NCBI GenBank assembly: GCA_022385755.1
Contig: MU278370.1
Location: 319,247-383,246, forward strand
DNA length: 64,000 bases
DNA from: Trametopsis cervina
Lineage: Eukaryota > Basidiomycota > Agaricomycetes > Polyporales > Irpicaceae
Reading direction: 5' to 3'
Under the pieces are notes generated by a model. That model was not told the origin of the DNA. It ran no database searches and worked only from the letters and a program-made list of their open reading frames with translations. The position numbers and the translations under genes were made by a program. Each line of letters begins with the position of its first letter. Positions within the stretch are counted from its first letter, which is position 1. Shown here piece after piece: positions 1 through 13,600 of this stretch.

Positions 1-981
1 GTCCGTGGTAATGAGGAACCCGACGGCGTGGATCCGGACGGGGTGTTGCTGGAGTTGGCGAAGGTAGACGGACCTGCGCGGGGCTGCACAGGTTGGCCCG
101 TCGCTGGCGAGCTGTGGCTGGTGGGGCGCGGCGAGAGGAGTGCCGGCGATGGGGTTTCCCGTGGAGGGGTAGGTGTGCGGCGTGCCCGTCGCGCCCGTCG
201 CCTCCGTCGCGGCTGTCGCGGCGGGGGTGGACTGGATAATGGGTTCTTCTTACTACATGAAAGAAGTGAGTCAGGTCGCAAGGGAACAGAAATGAGTAAG
301 ACTTACTGATACAGGAAATGTATGTCCATGTTCTTGGGCTGGCTGTCTGTATGTTCACACCGCGGAAACTTGCATTTGAAAGGTTTACTTATGATTATGA
401 GTCAGTTTGATGTAAAGAACAGTGGGTAAATATGACTTACTGGCCCTTGCATAAGTGTGACTTGAGATGGCGGGTATCCGCCATTTCATGGTACCCCTTT
501 CGCCGACAGACTGCGCAGGGACGGACTGAAAGCTGGATTAACAATGGGTTAGATATCCGATGCCAACAGAAGATCACGAAGGTGCATATAATAAACGTAC
601 CATGCGCGAGGCCCTTCCTATGAGTGCGGCGCGGACTTCGGCGCACACACGGTACTCTGGGGTATTGGGCCCTACGGAGCATTGAAGCTCTTCGATGGCA
701 TGCTCTTGCCTACTTTCCCTCCACAGCCGTTCAAGGTCGACCTCGTCGTGATTAACACCGGTGCCGCTGGGCGCCGCTACCTCTTCGACTTCGGTCGGTG
801 TCGATGTCGCAGCTGCCGCCGCGAGCCTCAAGCTCCTCCTCGGTCCGCGAGCGGACATCGGCGGCGCGGTGCTGGGGCCCGGGGATGGCGATGGGGTGCG
901 ATGCTGTTCGACGTGACCATGGACGATGTTCGCAAGCGACATCTTGTTGGTGCGGGTGGGGTTGGAGCGGGAGGGGGGCAT
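1..981 (-). CDS. C2H2 zinc-finger protein, 3' end off the left edge
   Basis: Four exons read on the minus strand: 981-601, 532-441, 387-307 and 252 to the window edge, all with GT-AG introns in consistent phase. Exon 1 starts with MPPSRSNPTRTNK and is Pro/Ala/Ser-rich with an acidic stretch. The second and third exons each carry a classical finger: CAVC followed by 12 residues and H-x3-H, then CKFPRC followed by 12 residues and HFLYH. The last exon is a Pro/Arg/Ser-rich tail still open at position 1. Two spaced C2H2 fingers suggest DNA binding in the nucleus, probably as a transcription factor; the target cannot be inferred. The fingers are visible only after splicing, because each intron falls beside a finger. 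The model is strong for the exons seen; the total length is unknown. Confidence 0.8.
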
Positions 982-3900
982 CTTGTACGATACGGAATCG
1001 GGTGGGAAGGTGGATGCTGAGAGCTGTGGCGAGGTGGCTTAGGGATGGAGGTAAGTGATCTGGAGTAGCTTAGACTGGACGTCGCAAGGCTGTTGGGCGA
1101 GCGGAGGCTTGGGAGTACTTTACACGAAGTCGAGGACAGGAGGATCGCGGCAGAAGCTTAGGGATAGAGAAATACTGTGCGAGGAGGGTGTCCTTTAAGT
1201 AGAGGAGAGTATTCAGAAATGTAGGCTGGCCGAAACCATGTCGCCTTTGTCCCAATTATTAGACGGCCGGTTGATCTGGGCCACATATCTCATTCTGCAT
1301 TATTCCCGCATTCAAAGCCCACAATCGAGTTCCAGGACAGGTTTTTGCGCCTCATGGAACCCATTCGTCCAATGAGCGCCATGGCGCCGCGACGTCTGCG
1401 GCTTCATCCGCGACCGTGACCTGCAAGAATTACATCCAAGCAATCAGCATTCACCACATGTGCGAAACGAGGACACAGAAATGTCAGGGATGGACCCTGA
1501 TTCACCGCCTTCACAAAGCTTCTAGTTTTCTTCTGTATAGCCAGCGAGGTGCCCAACCATCATTGACCTGCGAATCCGGACTCGCGCGCCGCGGGAGTCA
1601 TGGGTGGCTAGTCCTGTAACTTCAACAATGAAGCCGAATAGTCCTTGTTCCCACTACGAGATCTCGACCTCTTGCAGTCAACGCCGACACTAGTCTTCGA
1701 GAAGCAACAACCGCCACATGTCCAAGTCTTGCGACACACGAAACTGGAGCATACGCAACACTAAAGAGTACTGTCGGTCAACCTCAGGTAAGCCCGTCGC
1801 TCCACTGACAGAACATCGGACTCACAAAGGGATCCTTGGGCGCACAGCCTTCCCTCGTGCGTCGATTCATCTCAATGGCATGTGCCTGCTGGCCCAAAGG
1901 CGATTTCGCGGGTCACGCATGCGCGGCCATGCTGCCAGCTATTCCGCGCCTCATCGGACATGATCCACGGCCATTTGTGTCGTGTATATGGAGCGTGGCC
2001 GTTCCTCGTGCCTAGGGGCGCGGGTATCGTGAGTGGCCACGATGTCCTCGCCGATACACTTGTACTACGTGATTCTGACGCTCTGACGTTGTCCAAAGGA
2101 TCGTTGTCTGCCTTGCGCAAACCACCACACGGTATAGAGCTTTATTCGCAGCAAAGGCCTTGTGCCGTTCCTCAGATCCGGGAGCGTATGCAATGGGTGA
2201 ACCCGATGTCCTGGCTGACGTCGTATGGAATGGAGCACCCGAGGGTCTTATGATGCCGCAACCAGACCGCTGCCCGACACATAGCTAGGCCGCTACGCGT
2301 CGAGTAGTAGTCTGGTTCGCGGGAAAGGCCTTACGCCTGGGTGCGTCGCATGTTATCTGCATTGCGAGGCTAACTTATGAGGTCTCAGGTAGCGGTAGAT
2401 ATGAGACGAGAGAAGCTCACCTGTCGCGCTAGCACAGGCTATGAACTCTATGCCGGGTACACATTGCGAATATGCGCGGTATACGATGATTGTGAGCGAT
2501 TGCGATGCTCGTCTGGCTGAAGATAAGAAGCATTTAGGTACAGCATAGAAAAAAGCCTCTCTTCTGAAGCAATATACTTACAAATATACTGCCTGCCGTC
2601 GCCACCCATAGCAGCATTTTCTGCGAAGCAAGCAAGATCTAAGAACCCCAGAAACATCCAGCCAAAAACCCAGTCCTTGTTCAACAGTCCGCTGTTGAAT
2701 GGGGACTGGGTGTCCACTGGATGCCTCTGCACTACCGCAGAGCATATAGAGCTATGTGACACAGTGTATGGCATCTCTGTTGCTAATACTTAGTGAACCT
2801 CAGCAAGTTCACCCCCTGCAGAAGGAAAGCATCACCTATAGTTCACCTCTGGCTGCTCGAGCCAAGCCGTGCAAACCCTCCGTTCAATGGTGGCGCAAAC
2901 TCGCGGTCGACCCAAGGAAGTTGCCATTCATTACCATGAGCCCCAAAGAACAGGGGTTGCCTATTCGCGGTTGGGTATGGGTCCTTGTTTGGTCCTGGTT
3001 CACCCGGTTTCCCGGCTTCAACGAGGAGAACCACGCGCGATGCTATTCTTGCCTCCGCGTATACACCTTGCGCCGTCGCAAGCTTGTGTGCCAACAATCC
3101 GCCAACCGCCCCCTCGATAGAATCTCACCAAGAGATCTTTTCAAGGTCATTTGCGAGTCATCGAGCAGGTTATGAAGATGAATGAGCGAACCGGAAGCTC
3201 AGAGATGTCGACCCGTGATGTTCCCGACCGTGTAGAAGTGTTCGCCTGAGAAGTGGGGCCTTGGGGAACAAGACATGCTCGACAACAGATACTGAGGATG
3301 TACGTGGATGAGACGACGTTGAGTGATCGATGAGGATCGACTCGACAGTGGCCATATGGCGAGAGAAAAGGAGAGCGCCCGCGAATCGTGCTCGGACCCA
3401 ACTCGCAGCGAATATCAGAGTGAACGTAAGCGACTCGCTTACATTCACTCCGATGCTTGTGTTCGGCTCCCTTCAAGTGATGAACCACAAACTCTCTGCG
3501 CAATGTCTCGTACAGACGAAGATACAGAAACCAGGAGCGTTGGCCAGCTAGGAAAGGATCAAGGAGGTTTGCGTGTCGAATGGTGCGTCCCACCTTATGG
3601 CCCTCTCTCTTGCTATACTCAACCGGCCCAGGGTATGCCTCCTATGGCGCACTCGCCATTTTCAGTCTTCATAGTCCGCCTACAGTACAACTTGCAAACA
3701 GCCCCGTGGTCAATCGCTCTCAACACCACCTGCAACAACGAAGGTCGATACGGCGACATTCCCGCCGACGCCCCGCGAACACCCAACAGTAGGATCCCTC
3801 TTCCTCGCGAATCGCGCAGTCTCCGGAACAGCACCAGCAGAACACGGACGTGCATGGAGCGACTCAATAGCGACCATTTACTGAGAATCACTGGGACGGT

Positions 3901-3994
3901 CGCACCACAGGCGAGTGAAACGTGTGAAGCTCAATTACAAGTTCATCTATGCATTTACATGTACATTTTCCTTGCTTTTCCCAATCTACACTAT
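982..3994. other. No recognisable gene (3 kb)
   Basis: Open frames here are short, lie on both strands and show no family resemblance, signal peptide or clear exon series. It may be promoter of the zinc-finger gene plus decayed sequence. A near-perfect small palindrome sits at 3419-3449. A 254-codon plus-strand frame (3323-4087) runs into the last exon of the isomerase gene on the other strand and is probably chance. Confidence 0.5.
3419..3449. repeat. Imperfect 31-base palindrome
   Basis: Two 15-base arms (3419-3433 and 3435-3449) are reverse complements with one mismatch around a single central base. No coding or splicing role is apparent. It could form a short hairpin or be the remnant of a small inverted duplication. 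Confidence 0.7.
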
Positions 3995-5036
<1,042 letters not shown>

Positions 5037-5515
5037 TTTTGCAGGTATGTGGTTAGTGGTGAGGGTGACTGTGGTGGTGGTTGAGGGACAAGACGAGCGT
5101 GCTGGATGGATCGATTTTGCGAATGTGCTATTTCGCGCCTAGAAAGCGTATCGGCTCGCCGAGCCACATCTAATCGGAGATCAGTGGACCCAGTGCGGCG
5201 ATCTTAAGTCGCGACTGCGAGGTCGGTGTGCGACTACGCGACTTTGAACTCAATGCTGACATCGCAATGATTTTGTATCTATGCAGAACGCGATTTCGTT
5301 AGGTAAGTCGCACATCTACTCCTGCCAAATCTCGTCCTCCCGATCCTCGAAGCGCCTTCCGAACTCTAAGTCTTCGTAACATATTCGTATGTGTACAACG
5401 ATGCGAATAAAGTGCGACTTTTACGAAGCCATACATCTCACGGAGTCTGCCCTTATAGAATTACAAATAACATAGAATGACCCAAGAGAGCGTACAAACG
5501 GTCTCTACAACACAG
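5037..5515. promoter_or_regulatory. Upstream region of the isomerase gene
   Basis: This 479-base gap separates the start of the isomerase gene from the end of the next minus-strand gene. It must hold the isomerase promoter and 5' leader. I could not place a convincing TATA box or other motif in it. Confidence 0.4.
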
Positions 5516-7349
5516 CTACACCTCCGGCTTCATCTCCCTCAACTCCATCATCTCGTACTCCGTCAACTCTTGCTGGGTATCGTCTCCATGAGGTTCCGAC
5601 CGCGATACAACAACGACAGGCCATCTCTGCGCTCCAGACATAGGCGTCCGCAGAGAGATTGGGGACAGTACCTTCGAGGTTGTCGCAACATCGGGGCGTT
5701 GATGGACGAAAGCGAGTGGGTTACTGTGGTTTGAATGAAGGTCGGGGATCATCCCCCGCACATTCAGACAGAGCCGGCTGCCCATGATGCAGGAGAGAGA
5801 GACCGAGTAGGAGATTGCTGCTTCGATGGTGACCAGGTCTCCCCGGGAGAAAAGGATAGTGTTGACGAGGTAGACGGCGAACAATCTGGCGAGACAAGTC
5901 AGGTTTGTGCGATCATAGCGTAGTGGGCACACTCACAAGAGGAAATAAAGGATTGAGTCTCGAATGAGGACCATGATCAACTCCTGTCCGTTTTGCATCC
6001 ACCTGAACTGCTCTCTAGACCGTCTATTCTCGCGCATGTGTTCTACCGCGCGGATGACAACAAGCAGGCAGAGAAGGCTCTCAGAGAGCATGATCGGGAC
6101 CCAAAAGCTGTACAGAAAACGAATGGACTGGATGTTGCTGATGGTGCATATTGACGTGGAAAGATTCGGCAGATTTATTGATATGGAAGTGGCTGTCGAA
6201 GTGATATATAGGTGAGATAGTCGCAGGCTGCGGGGAGCTAAGCCCATGAACGTACCTTGTAACCTGGCCATAGCGATACCCATGATGACAGAGCTTGCCG
6301 CGAGCGCCACAACGAACGTACTAAACATAACGAGGAGGACCCTACGATTCAGGTTGTAAAGCGCGAACAACCGTAGCTGCAGGATGACTAGAAGAGAGCC
6401 CGTGTCAGAATCGATAAAGACTGCCCCGGATGAGAACGTACGTTCGCCCATCATGAACGCGATGACCCCGGTGACCCCTTGCCATCTGAACCAATGGAGG
6501 CCTATCGTAAGGGAAGATGGTTCATCAGGATATCCCGATTCTAAGAACGCAAGACCTACAGCTAGAACACGGAACGCCGGGATCACTTGATCAGAATACA
6601 CGTTGTGGCGCAACTTTAGAAAACTCACAGCTGAATAAGGTCACAAAATCATTAAGCATTGATTGGAATATCAGTGAAATACGGCTCACGTGTGAACTAA
6701 CTCCAGGTCCAAACAATACTAGATGCAAATAGCCATTAAGAACGGATGGAGATGGCGCAGTTTGTGGAACAGGATTTACCATAGTTGTTAAATCTGTGAG
6801 GCTCACGGTTAGCAAAGTACCTGCAGTACGCGACGTTGTCTACTCACATTGCCACAAAGAGCGTGTAGTACCGGTTCTGCACCGCGCCACAATGTGAGAC
6901 ATGAAATGGATACGAAACGAGCGAGCGCGTGACATACGAATAGGAAAAGGCATTTTCCAATCGACCAGCCGGATGTCTGGGTGGCGCAAACAGTATTCAG
7001 ACCGTTACTAGCTGCATGTCATCGACGCTAATTGGCATACCCAGATAAGTGAAATCTGTACATTTACTTGAGTTCCTCGCATGAAAACCAGGCGATATGA
7101 GATTACGAACCTCTTGGTCCAACGTGATCACTTTGTGCGAGAAGGTGAACACCACCGGCGATGAGTTGAAGAGGGCAAGGGATACATACCATGGTCGTAA
7201 ATTATGATCATGCTCGAGATTACTGCGAATATGATATGGTCGATAGTGCGCGGGTCAGGTGGCGCCAGGAACACAACACTCAAATACTCACACTCCGGAT
7301 ACCGCACTCTTTGCAACCCTTGCAAAGCGTCCTGTAAAGTAGGGTCCAT
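5516..7349 (-). CDS. DUF6533-type multi-pass membrane protein
   Basis: Probable integral membrane protein of a large basidiomycete family of unknown function. The start is ATG at 7349 (MDPTLQDALQGLQRVRYPE). Splicing then gives LISSMIIIYDH-VITLDQE, the characteristic N-terminal YDHxxTLxxE motif. Later exons give SGWSIGKCLFLF, WFRWQGVTGVIAFMMGE and LILQLRLFALYNLNRR, then several hydrophobic segments and a hydrophilic C-terminal tail ending at 5516. Intron borders I could fix include 7291 (donor), a 54-base intron splitting MMGE from LILQLR, one after MARLQ, and one after ILYFLL. The exact exon limits between about 6850 and 6560 are unsure. Family members often occur in expanded, lineage-specific sets, and remnants of a second one seem to lie at 9.4-10.2 kb. 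Confidence 0.8.
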
Positions 7350-9407
7350 CCTGGATGACCAGCTGTGCGAGGGCCGCCAACGAGGGCTCAAGAAGGGTCC
7401 AGAGGCAAAGCGAAGAGGGTATCGAGGGAAGACGGGGGCCCACAGTGGCCATACTGAACGCCACGAACAATAAATGGCGGACGGAGTGATTGATTCCAAG
7501 ACCCTAAGAACGGTGATGCAAAAGATTCGGCGTCCTTGGATGATACAGTTTATCGGGACAGCAAGACCAAGCTGCGCTTCTGATTCTGCGGAATGGGCGT
7601 CCTCCCTCTCTGAAGAGGAAACCCGTTCGAGGGTATAGCCGGCGATAGAACCAGCATTCCATTGCGAAGACCGCGACAATATCGCCCAGTGGGCGGCGTG
7701 TCGTGGGAGCTGCCTAAGATGTTAGAAAGCTGTCTCCAAGACTCGTATTCGGCACAGTGGTGACGGAGATCCAGCTCTGTTCATCATGTCGCGTTCACCC
7801 ATCGGTGCCGTGGTTTTTATCTTTGAGAACAACTTCGTTTGCGTGCGTGAGAGCTCCGGCGACGATTGGCCCTGCTGTTCGCGCAGCAGGTCTGCGGGAT
7901 AAGAAGTTGCTACCTTCAGATCCTGTCTTCGTCCTCAACGGTGGATGACTTCTTCCGTTGAACGCTGGACTTCCGGAAACGTATCGACCGTAAAGTCTGG
8001 CATTGAGGCTGTATCGTCCACATACAGCACATCGGCAGCTCGTTTGTACACATGTCCGAGTGTCCTGCTGGAAATGGAGACGAAGATGCGTCTCTTGTAA
8101 ACGATTTCTGCGAGATGGATTGCGAGCGTGAGATGAGCTCAATGATGGGGACGAACTCAAAACTGAAGCGCCCAACCTGGGATAAATCCGCGCCACTTTC
8201 GCGCCTTTCCAGCCTCTATCATCATTCATCTACCCGATACGTGTAGCGTTCTCAAGTTTGTTAAGTTCTTCAACGAAGTCATGAGCCGAAAGTTAGAACC
8301 AGTCTTCGCACACGATTAATGAAAAGTTTAGGACCCAAGGCCTTGATCCGCACAAGCACGGGCTTCCCTACGGAAGTTGATTCAGTATACGACTCAATCT
8401 TCTTGACTTTCACAGCCATTTTGCTTGATTGGAATCTGTGGCCAGGTCTCGAAAACTGTAAGATCTCCGTTCAAACCGTCTATGTATGCATGCGTACCGT
8501 GCACGCAGCAAAAGTAGTCCCCTTGGTGCGTGTCCCATACGCATGCTACATTACTGGCGAGGACAAGGAATGGTACTGGAATGGTATGTCTCTACTCCTG
8601 CCATGCGAACTATGTCCTGATTCCATGCTTTCCCACAGATGGGTGCTCAAGCCAGCTCGATGCTTGCTATGTGTCGATGAAACTCCTTCCCGAACTGAAC
8701 GAGACAGTCACATCGCATCTCGGTCGTCATCGGCACATGGATATGGCGTGGCTACAGTGATCCGCTGAGTTCGCAGCAAGCTGGGACAGTACAGCCAGCT
8801 GAGCGCAGACAGCGGCAAGTCACGTACCTCGGGGATGTCCACTTACAGTGGACTTGAGATACCCCAACGCATGTGAGCCTCTATTTCTCCTGCTCTCGGC
8901 TGAACTGACCATGCATTGCATGTTCAGTTCCATGTGAACGATGTTGGAAATGATATGGAACGCAAGAGAACCATGCCCTTTTCTCTCTCGCTCTGCTCTC
9001 GCGTTGAGCCTACAGCTTCCGGGTGCAGCTTTATTAGTGAGCGGTAACTTGGTGTGATAGCCCTTTTGACCGTGTATCCTTGTAGATTTTAGACAGCCCA
9101 TTGGCTACTATCAATAGTCCTCTATCCAGAGGCACATGCATGATGTGATAGCGCTTCGACGTCTCCTGGCTCATAGAACTGGCAATCACCTGCGACAAAC
9201 CTACGAAGCATCGGCCGAGCTACTCAATCTTTCGCAGAAGATCCCCGCGGCGCACTTATCACTCATCAGTCGCGAGCTCGTTCAGCCCAAGTTCGATCCA
9301 TGGGTGGACTTGGGTTGTGGGCCTCAGAAAATTTCGTTGTGTTGCTAGAGCTATCTCAAGAGGAAGCTGCGCCTGGGAAGTAGAACATTATAGGATTCGC
9401 CGTGCTA

Positions 9408-9456
9408 GCGAAGTATGATCAACGGTGGCACCGTGCCACCGTTGATCATACTTCGC
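9408..9456. repeat. Perfect 49-base palindrome (23-base arms, 3-base loop)
   Basis: Bases 9408-9430 and 9434-9456 are exact reverse complements separated by CCG. The flanking bases no longer pair, so the symmetry is sharply bounded. Arms of this length without a single mismatch imply recent origin, selection, or a cloning or assembly artefact. It lies at the end of a minus-strand frame that resembles a broken DUF6533 gene, so the right arm extends the gene-like sequence and the left arm is its mirror. Confidence 0.95.
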
Positions 9457-10170
9457 AAAGCGATAGAGTTCACACAGGTAGTTCCGAGATCCACCAGGAA
9501 AACATAGACAATGCCGACCCGGCTATCCGCATACACAAGGTCTGCTTTCTCCGCGATGAGGCGCGTCAGCGTTGCCGTACACAGTGTTAGTGAGTAGCCG
9601 TTGTTCGCTACTAGCTGCTTTGCATGTGCTAATAGCATGCCGCACCCAGTGTTTTCAAAATCCCCATAAGCAGTGGCGGGACCTGTTGGGGAGCCTGAGA
9701 CACGGCACATCTCCGACTGTGCAAGGCTCTGTTAAATGTCCTGCATGATCTTTGCGCGACGTGCTGCACTCACTGTCAGCCTCGAGAACGGATCAAGCGT
9801 CTGGAGGAAGATACAACATACACTCGGAGCCAGCGGGGACGCGTCGAATGACGCAATGGATCCGTCGCTGTGAGCTTCCTGTCCCCCACTTGCTCTTAGT
9901 ACGAATGTTCACCAGAGATGTGCGTTGCTGATGCATGGGCCCGTCTTTCAAGGCAAGAAATGGGACTGATCTACGTCTACACGACCGAGCATCTCTGCTG
10001 CCATCGCGGAGATTTTGTCTGCATACCGGTCAGCCCTCAACCCGGTACAGTCAAGGCAACCTCGCGTGGCACCGGTAAAGTCGTGAAGCTCAATCACATG
10101 CAGAAGTCGTTCCGTCTGGTGAGCGCGGGAACCTCGACGCACTCCTCTCGGTGGCAAGCCTCGTATCAAA
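9457..10170 (-). pseudogene. Possible remnant of a second DUF6533-like gene
   Basis: On the minus strand the translated pieces ISAMAAEML (near 10010), CGMLLAHAKQLV (near 9640) and SRVGIVYVFLVDLGTTCVN (near 9500) appear in the order expected for the middle and C-terminal membrane segments of the DUF6533 family seen intact at 5516-7349. No N-terminal YDH motif, start codon or continuous exon series was found, and the frame ends in the palindrome at 9408-9456. The assignment is by eye and weak; it could be chance hydrophobic sequence. Confidence 0.25.
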
Positions 10171-10699
10171 AATAAATGGAGGATATCTCTCGTGCGCTGG
10201 CCGGAGTGAGCAGGAAACAGCAGGACGACTTTCGGTGGTCTCGTACAACGATCGAGCGTATTTTACCTCATAATCACACTGCTCTCTACGAATGACTTCA
10301 TGATGAGTACTGTAGAGATACCGTGGCGCAAACACTCTCCACAACGATGTAGCCGTGCTGAGACCGCGTTGTGGCCGGTAGTATTATCTGGTGCGAACGC
10401 CGAGCGGCGTTGCTCAAGTCTTTTGACTTCGTACGCTTCAAAACCCTTCGTACAAGCCTGTATTTCTTAGGAATGCCTATTTTTACGAGGTCAGGGAGAA
10501 TGGATACAACATTCATATGCTTGCTGCTTCAAGCTTTAGAGTTGCAAACGGGCCGGAAGGGGCGTTTGACGTGTGCTGAGTAATCGCGATTTCGTAGTTA
10601 TCACCGACCCGGGTGGGTTTCGAACTTGATACAGGACACATATACTACATCATATCCTGCGTGGTGCAAATACGATGTGTTTTTTCTCTTCCTACTGCC

Positions 10700-13600
10700 A
10701 TGTCCCAAGCGACTAGGGGTCCCGCAGGGAGCCCGACACTGAATAACGAAAAGACAGGCAGCGTCAAGGTAGAACAGGGGCCAACGCAGACTAAACCGAA
10801 GACTGGCTTTCTGGACAAGCTGCCCCCTTGGATTACAACGAACTTGAAGTCTAGGAGGAGTCAGAAGACATGGCTACGTTGCTGGATTGCCTCGTGGGCA
10901 GCATACATCCTCCTGCTGCCGAATGCCTCGCTCAGAGTTCTTGGGAATGCGTGCGTACCACGCCCTACTGCCGTCAGCCACTCTAAACACCTTCATTCGC
11001 AATAGAGCGTTCTTTGGCCTTTTGGGCAGTCTGATGATGCCGCCTAACCTACCTGTGCAACTGTTTTTATTTGTGAGCATTCTGAGATTGGTGTGCTCGT
11101 TCGTTGCTTGACGTTAGTGCAGGTTTTGACCACGATGGTCTTTGGTATGTGTCTTGGATGGGGTTTAGGGGCTGCCGCGATGCGTGCCGCTCTGGCCGCT
11201 CGAGATCAGGTGTTGCTGCAATCGCAACTTCAGAGAGAGGCTCAAAGGTGTGTGTTCTCCATGGATATATGCTTTCGTCATGAAGTCGTGTGCATGAGCC
11301 TCGTATGTTCAGCCTTCAGAGAGTGAACCTGCGTTGCCGAGTACCATATTTCTACGCGAGGCTGAAGGAGTCTGAGGCTCGATTAGTGAGACGCACAATG
11401 GAGTAAAGACTCAGGGACTTCTTTCGTTCAACTCTACGCGCCCTACCTATCAGTCACTTGCAGATCATATCTCCGTTCATGGGAGCTTATTTCGTTCCAT
11501 CGCAATTGAAGCTTCCTACTCCGACGTCTTTCTGGGTTTATTGAGTGATATTCTGACCTATCTGCTCACAGCGCTGCTGGTTTGGCCAATCCTGACGCGC
11601 TTTTCCGTGCTGCAATCTTCGAGGGGCAGTTCTTGGACACAAGGTGAATACGAAGATTATCGCGAACGTACGGTCGTCTAATACAATCTCCTAGGTCATC
11701 TATCATCTATGGCGTATTTCTTGGAGTCGGCATCTTCATATTCGCGTTCATTCGAGCTTATGCGCCAAAGCTCACCCTCATGAGCGTGTTTGGCACGATT
11801 GCCATCGACATCTACTGCGTGAGTTTATGTTTGTCTTCGATACTGCGCAGTAGCTCTAACATAGGTTTCAACAGAGTTACGGTCCCTTATTCCCCTTCGC
11901 ACAATATACCCTCCTTAATTCTCTACTCACATCGGTCGCCTGCTATATTGCGATCGGCATGGTCGTTATAATATTCGTCTTCCCGCAAACAGCCAACCAT
12001 GCTGCGCTCGTTACTGCGTCTGCGCTTACGGGGCAATTCCACGATATCATCGATCAACAGCAAGTGGTCCTGGACTCATCGCTCGACGAACTGGAGCCTG
12101 GCAAGCCTCTTGCAACTGCGCTTCAGCGTGGAACCAGTGGGATCATTGGGCAGATCCAAGCGTGTACGTGCATAGGTATCCATCCTGCTACAATCTTGAC
12201 TCAAATACACTAGTCACCGCCGGTATTGGGTTCATTAAGCTCGAATTCAGCTGGGGCAAATGGAATGCGGAGGATGTTAGCGGGCTCAAGGAACCTCTTG
12301 TCGCAATTGTCAGCCGTCTTGGTATGTTGTTATTCTCGCTCCGACTTATATCTATCTAATCATCTTCAGCTGCGTTGCAGAGTTTTGCAAAGCTCGTCGG
12401 AAGGCATTCTCGGGTCGATTCGACTCCTGCTCCCTCTGCGGCACCCTCAGAGGATGGCGACAGCACTGTCAATGATCCAGCAATTGGCGACACGTACCTG
12501 TTGCGACAATTCCGGGAACGAAACCTCGCAGCTGAGTCTGCTCACAACGTTCGCATCTCAGACGTCATGCCTTTCCTCCGTGACGCGACTGCCGATCTCA
12601 GAGGTGCATGTTCGGAGGGCCTTGCTGCAACCAAGGCCGTTCTTGATGGTATCAACACTCGACGATACTCCCGCAGCGGCGACAAGGAGAGTGAACAACA
12701 ACTGAAGACTTTGGATGTTGCCATTGAACATATACAAGCCTCTCTCGCGGAATTTAAGGAGGACAAACGTCTCCTGATCCTTCAGCCCTTCCAGGACCTC
12801 ATTGAATCCGCGAAGAACAACAACATGGGCCCCCTTCCCTTCCGCGCGCTGTATTCCGCGTATGTCTTTGCGGCGAACTTGATTATTGTGTCCGAGGCTA
12901 TCGAGAACTATATGGTTTATGTCCAAACGGTAGCTGCTAAGCGGAGGAAGAATCGCCTCTGGGCACCGGGAGGTATCCGTGCCCTCGTGAAAGCGTTGAA
13001 GTCTAAAGGAGATGCAAGTGACCAGGCAGCTGGTGAGGATCACGAACCGCCTGCTGAGCATGCGGTAGAGACGGAACAAGCCCCGTATCGTGAGTTCTGG
13101 CTGCTGAATGTGGAATACGCATTAACCGAACGAGCTGCGTAGGCCATGATCCTGACAGTCGACCTCCAAACACAGCTTTCCAACGCGGCTTCGGCGTATT
13201 CCATCACCTGTACAAGTGGACAAAGACACCAGAAGCTTTGGTATGTTCAGACATGCATATGGCACCTACTTCGTATTAACCTTTCGCAGTTCGTTTTCCG
13301 ATATGTCGTTATCACTATCCTCCTTTGGCTCCCTTCTGTACTCCGTAGCAGCGCACGTACGTCTTCGCGGCCTTTCCCGTATACCCTATCACAGCTGAAT
13401 GAGACCATTATCAGACTTCGCGTACTCTCAGAAATCCCTATGGTGAGTAAAGCCGATTCTAAGTACGGATATGTGCTTACGTGTTTGGCAGGGCCTTGAT
13501 CATGGCACAGACCACAATGAATATCTATGCATCTGATCAGATTTTCAAGTACGCCTTCTTACCATGCTTGTCATGGGTCACGGCTGATGGAATTTGGAAT

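Larger units (their letters stand above)
7350..10699. other. Decayed or non-coding stretch of 3.3 kb
   Basis: No intact gene could be assembled. Several frames of 60-150 codons exist on both strands without family resemblance. Within it lie a perfect palindrome (9408-9456) and a piece resembling the C-terminal half of the DUF6533 family on the minus strand. The right end must contain the promoter of the transporter gene starting at 10700. Confidence 0.45.

Noticed and set aside
28..309. Gly/Arg-rich plus-strand frame at the left edge
   Set aside because: It is the shadow of the Pro/Arg/Ser-rich exon of the minus-strand zinc-finger gene.
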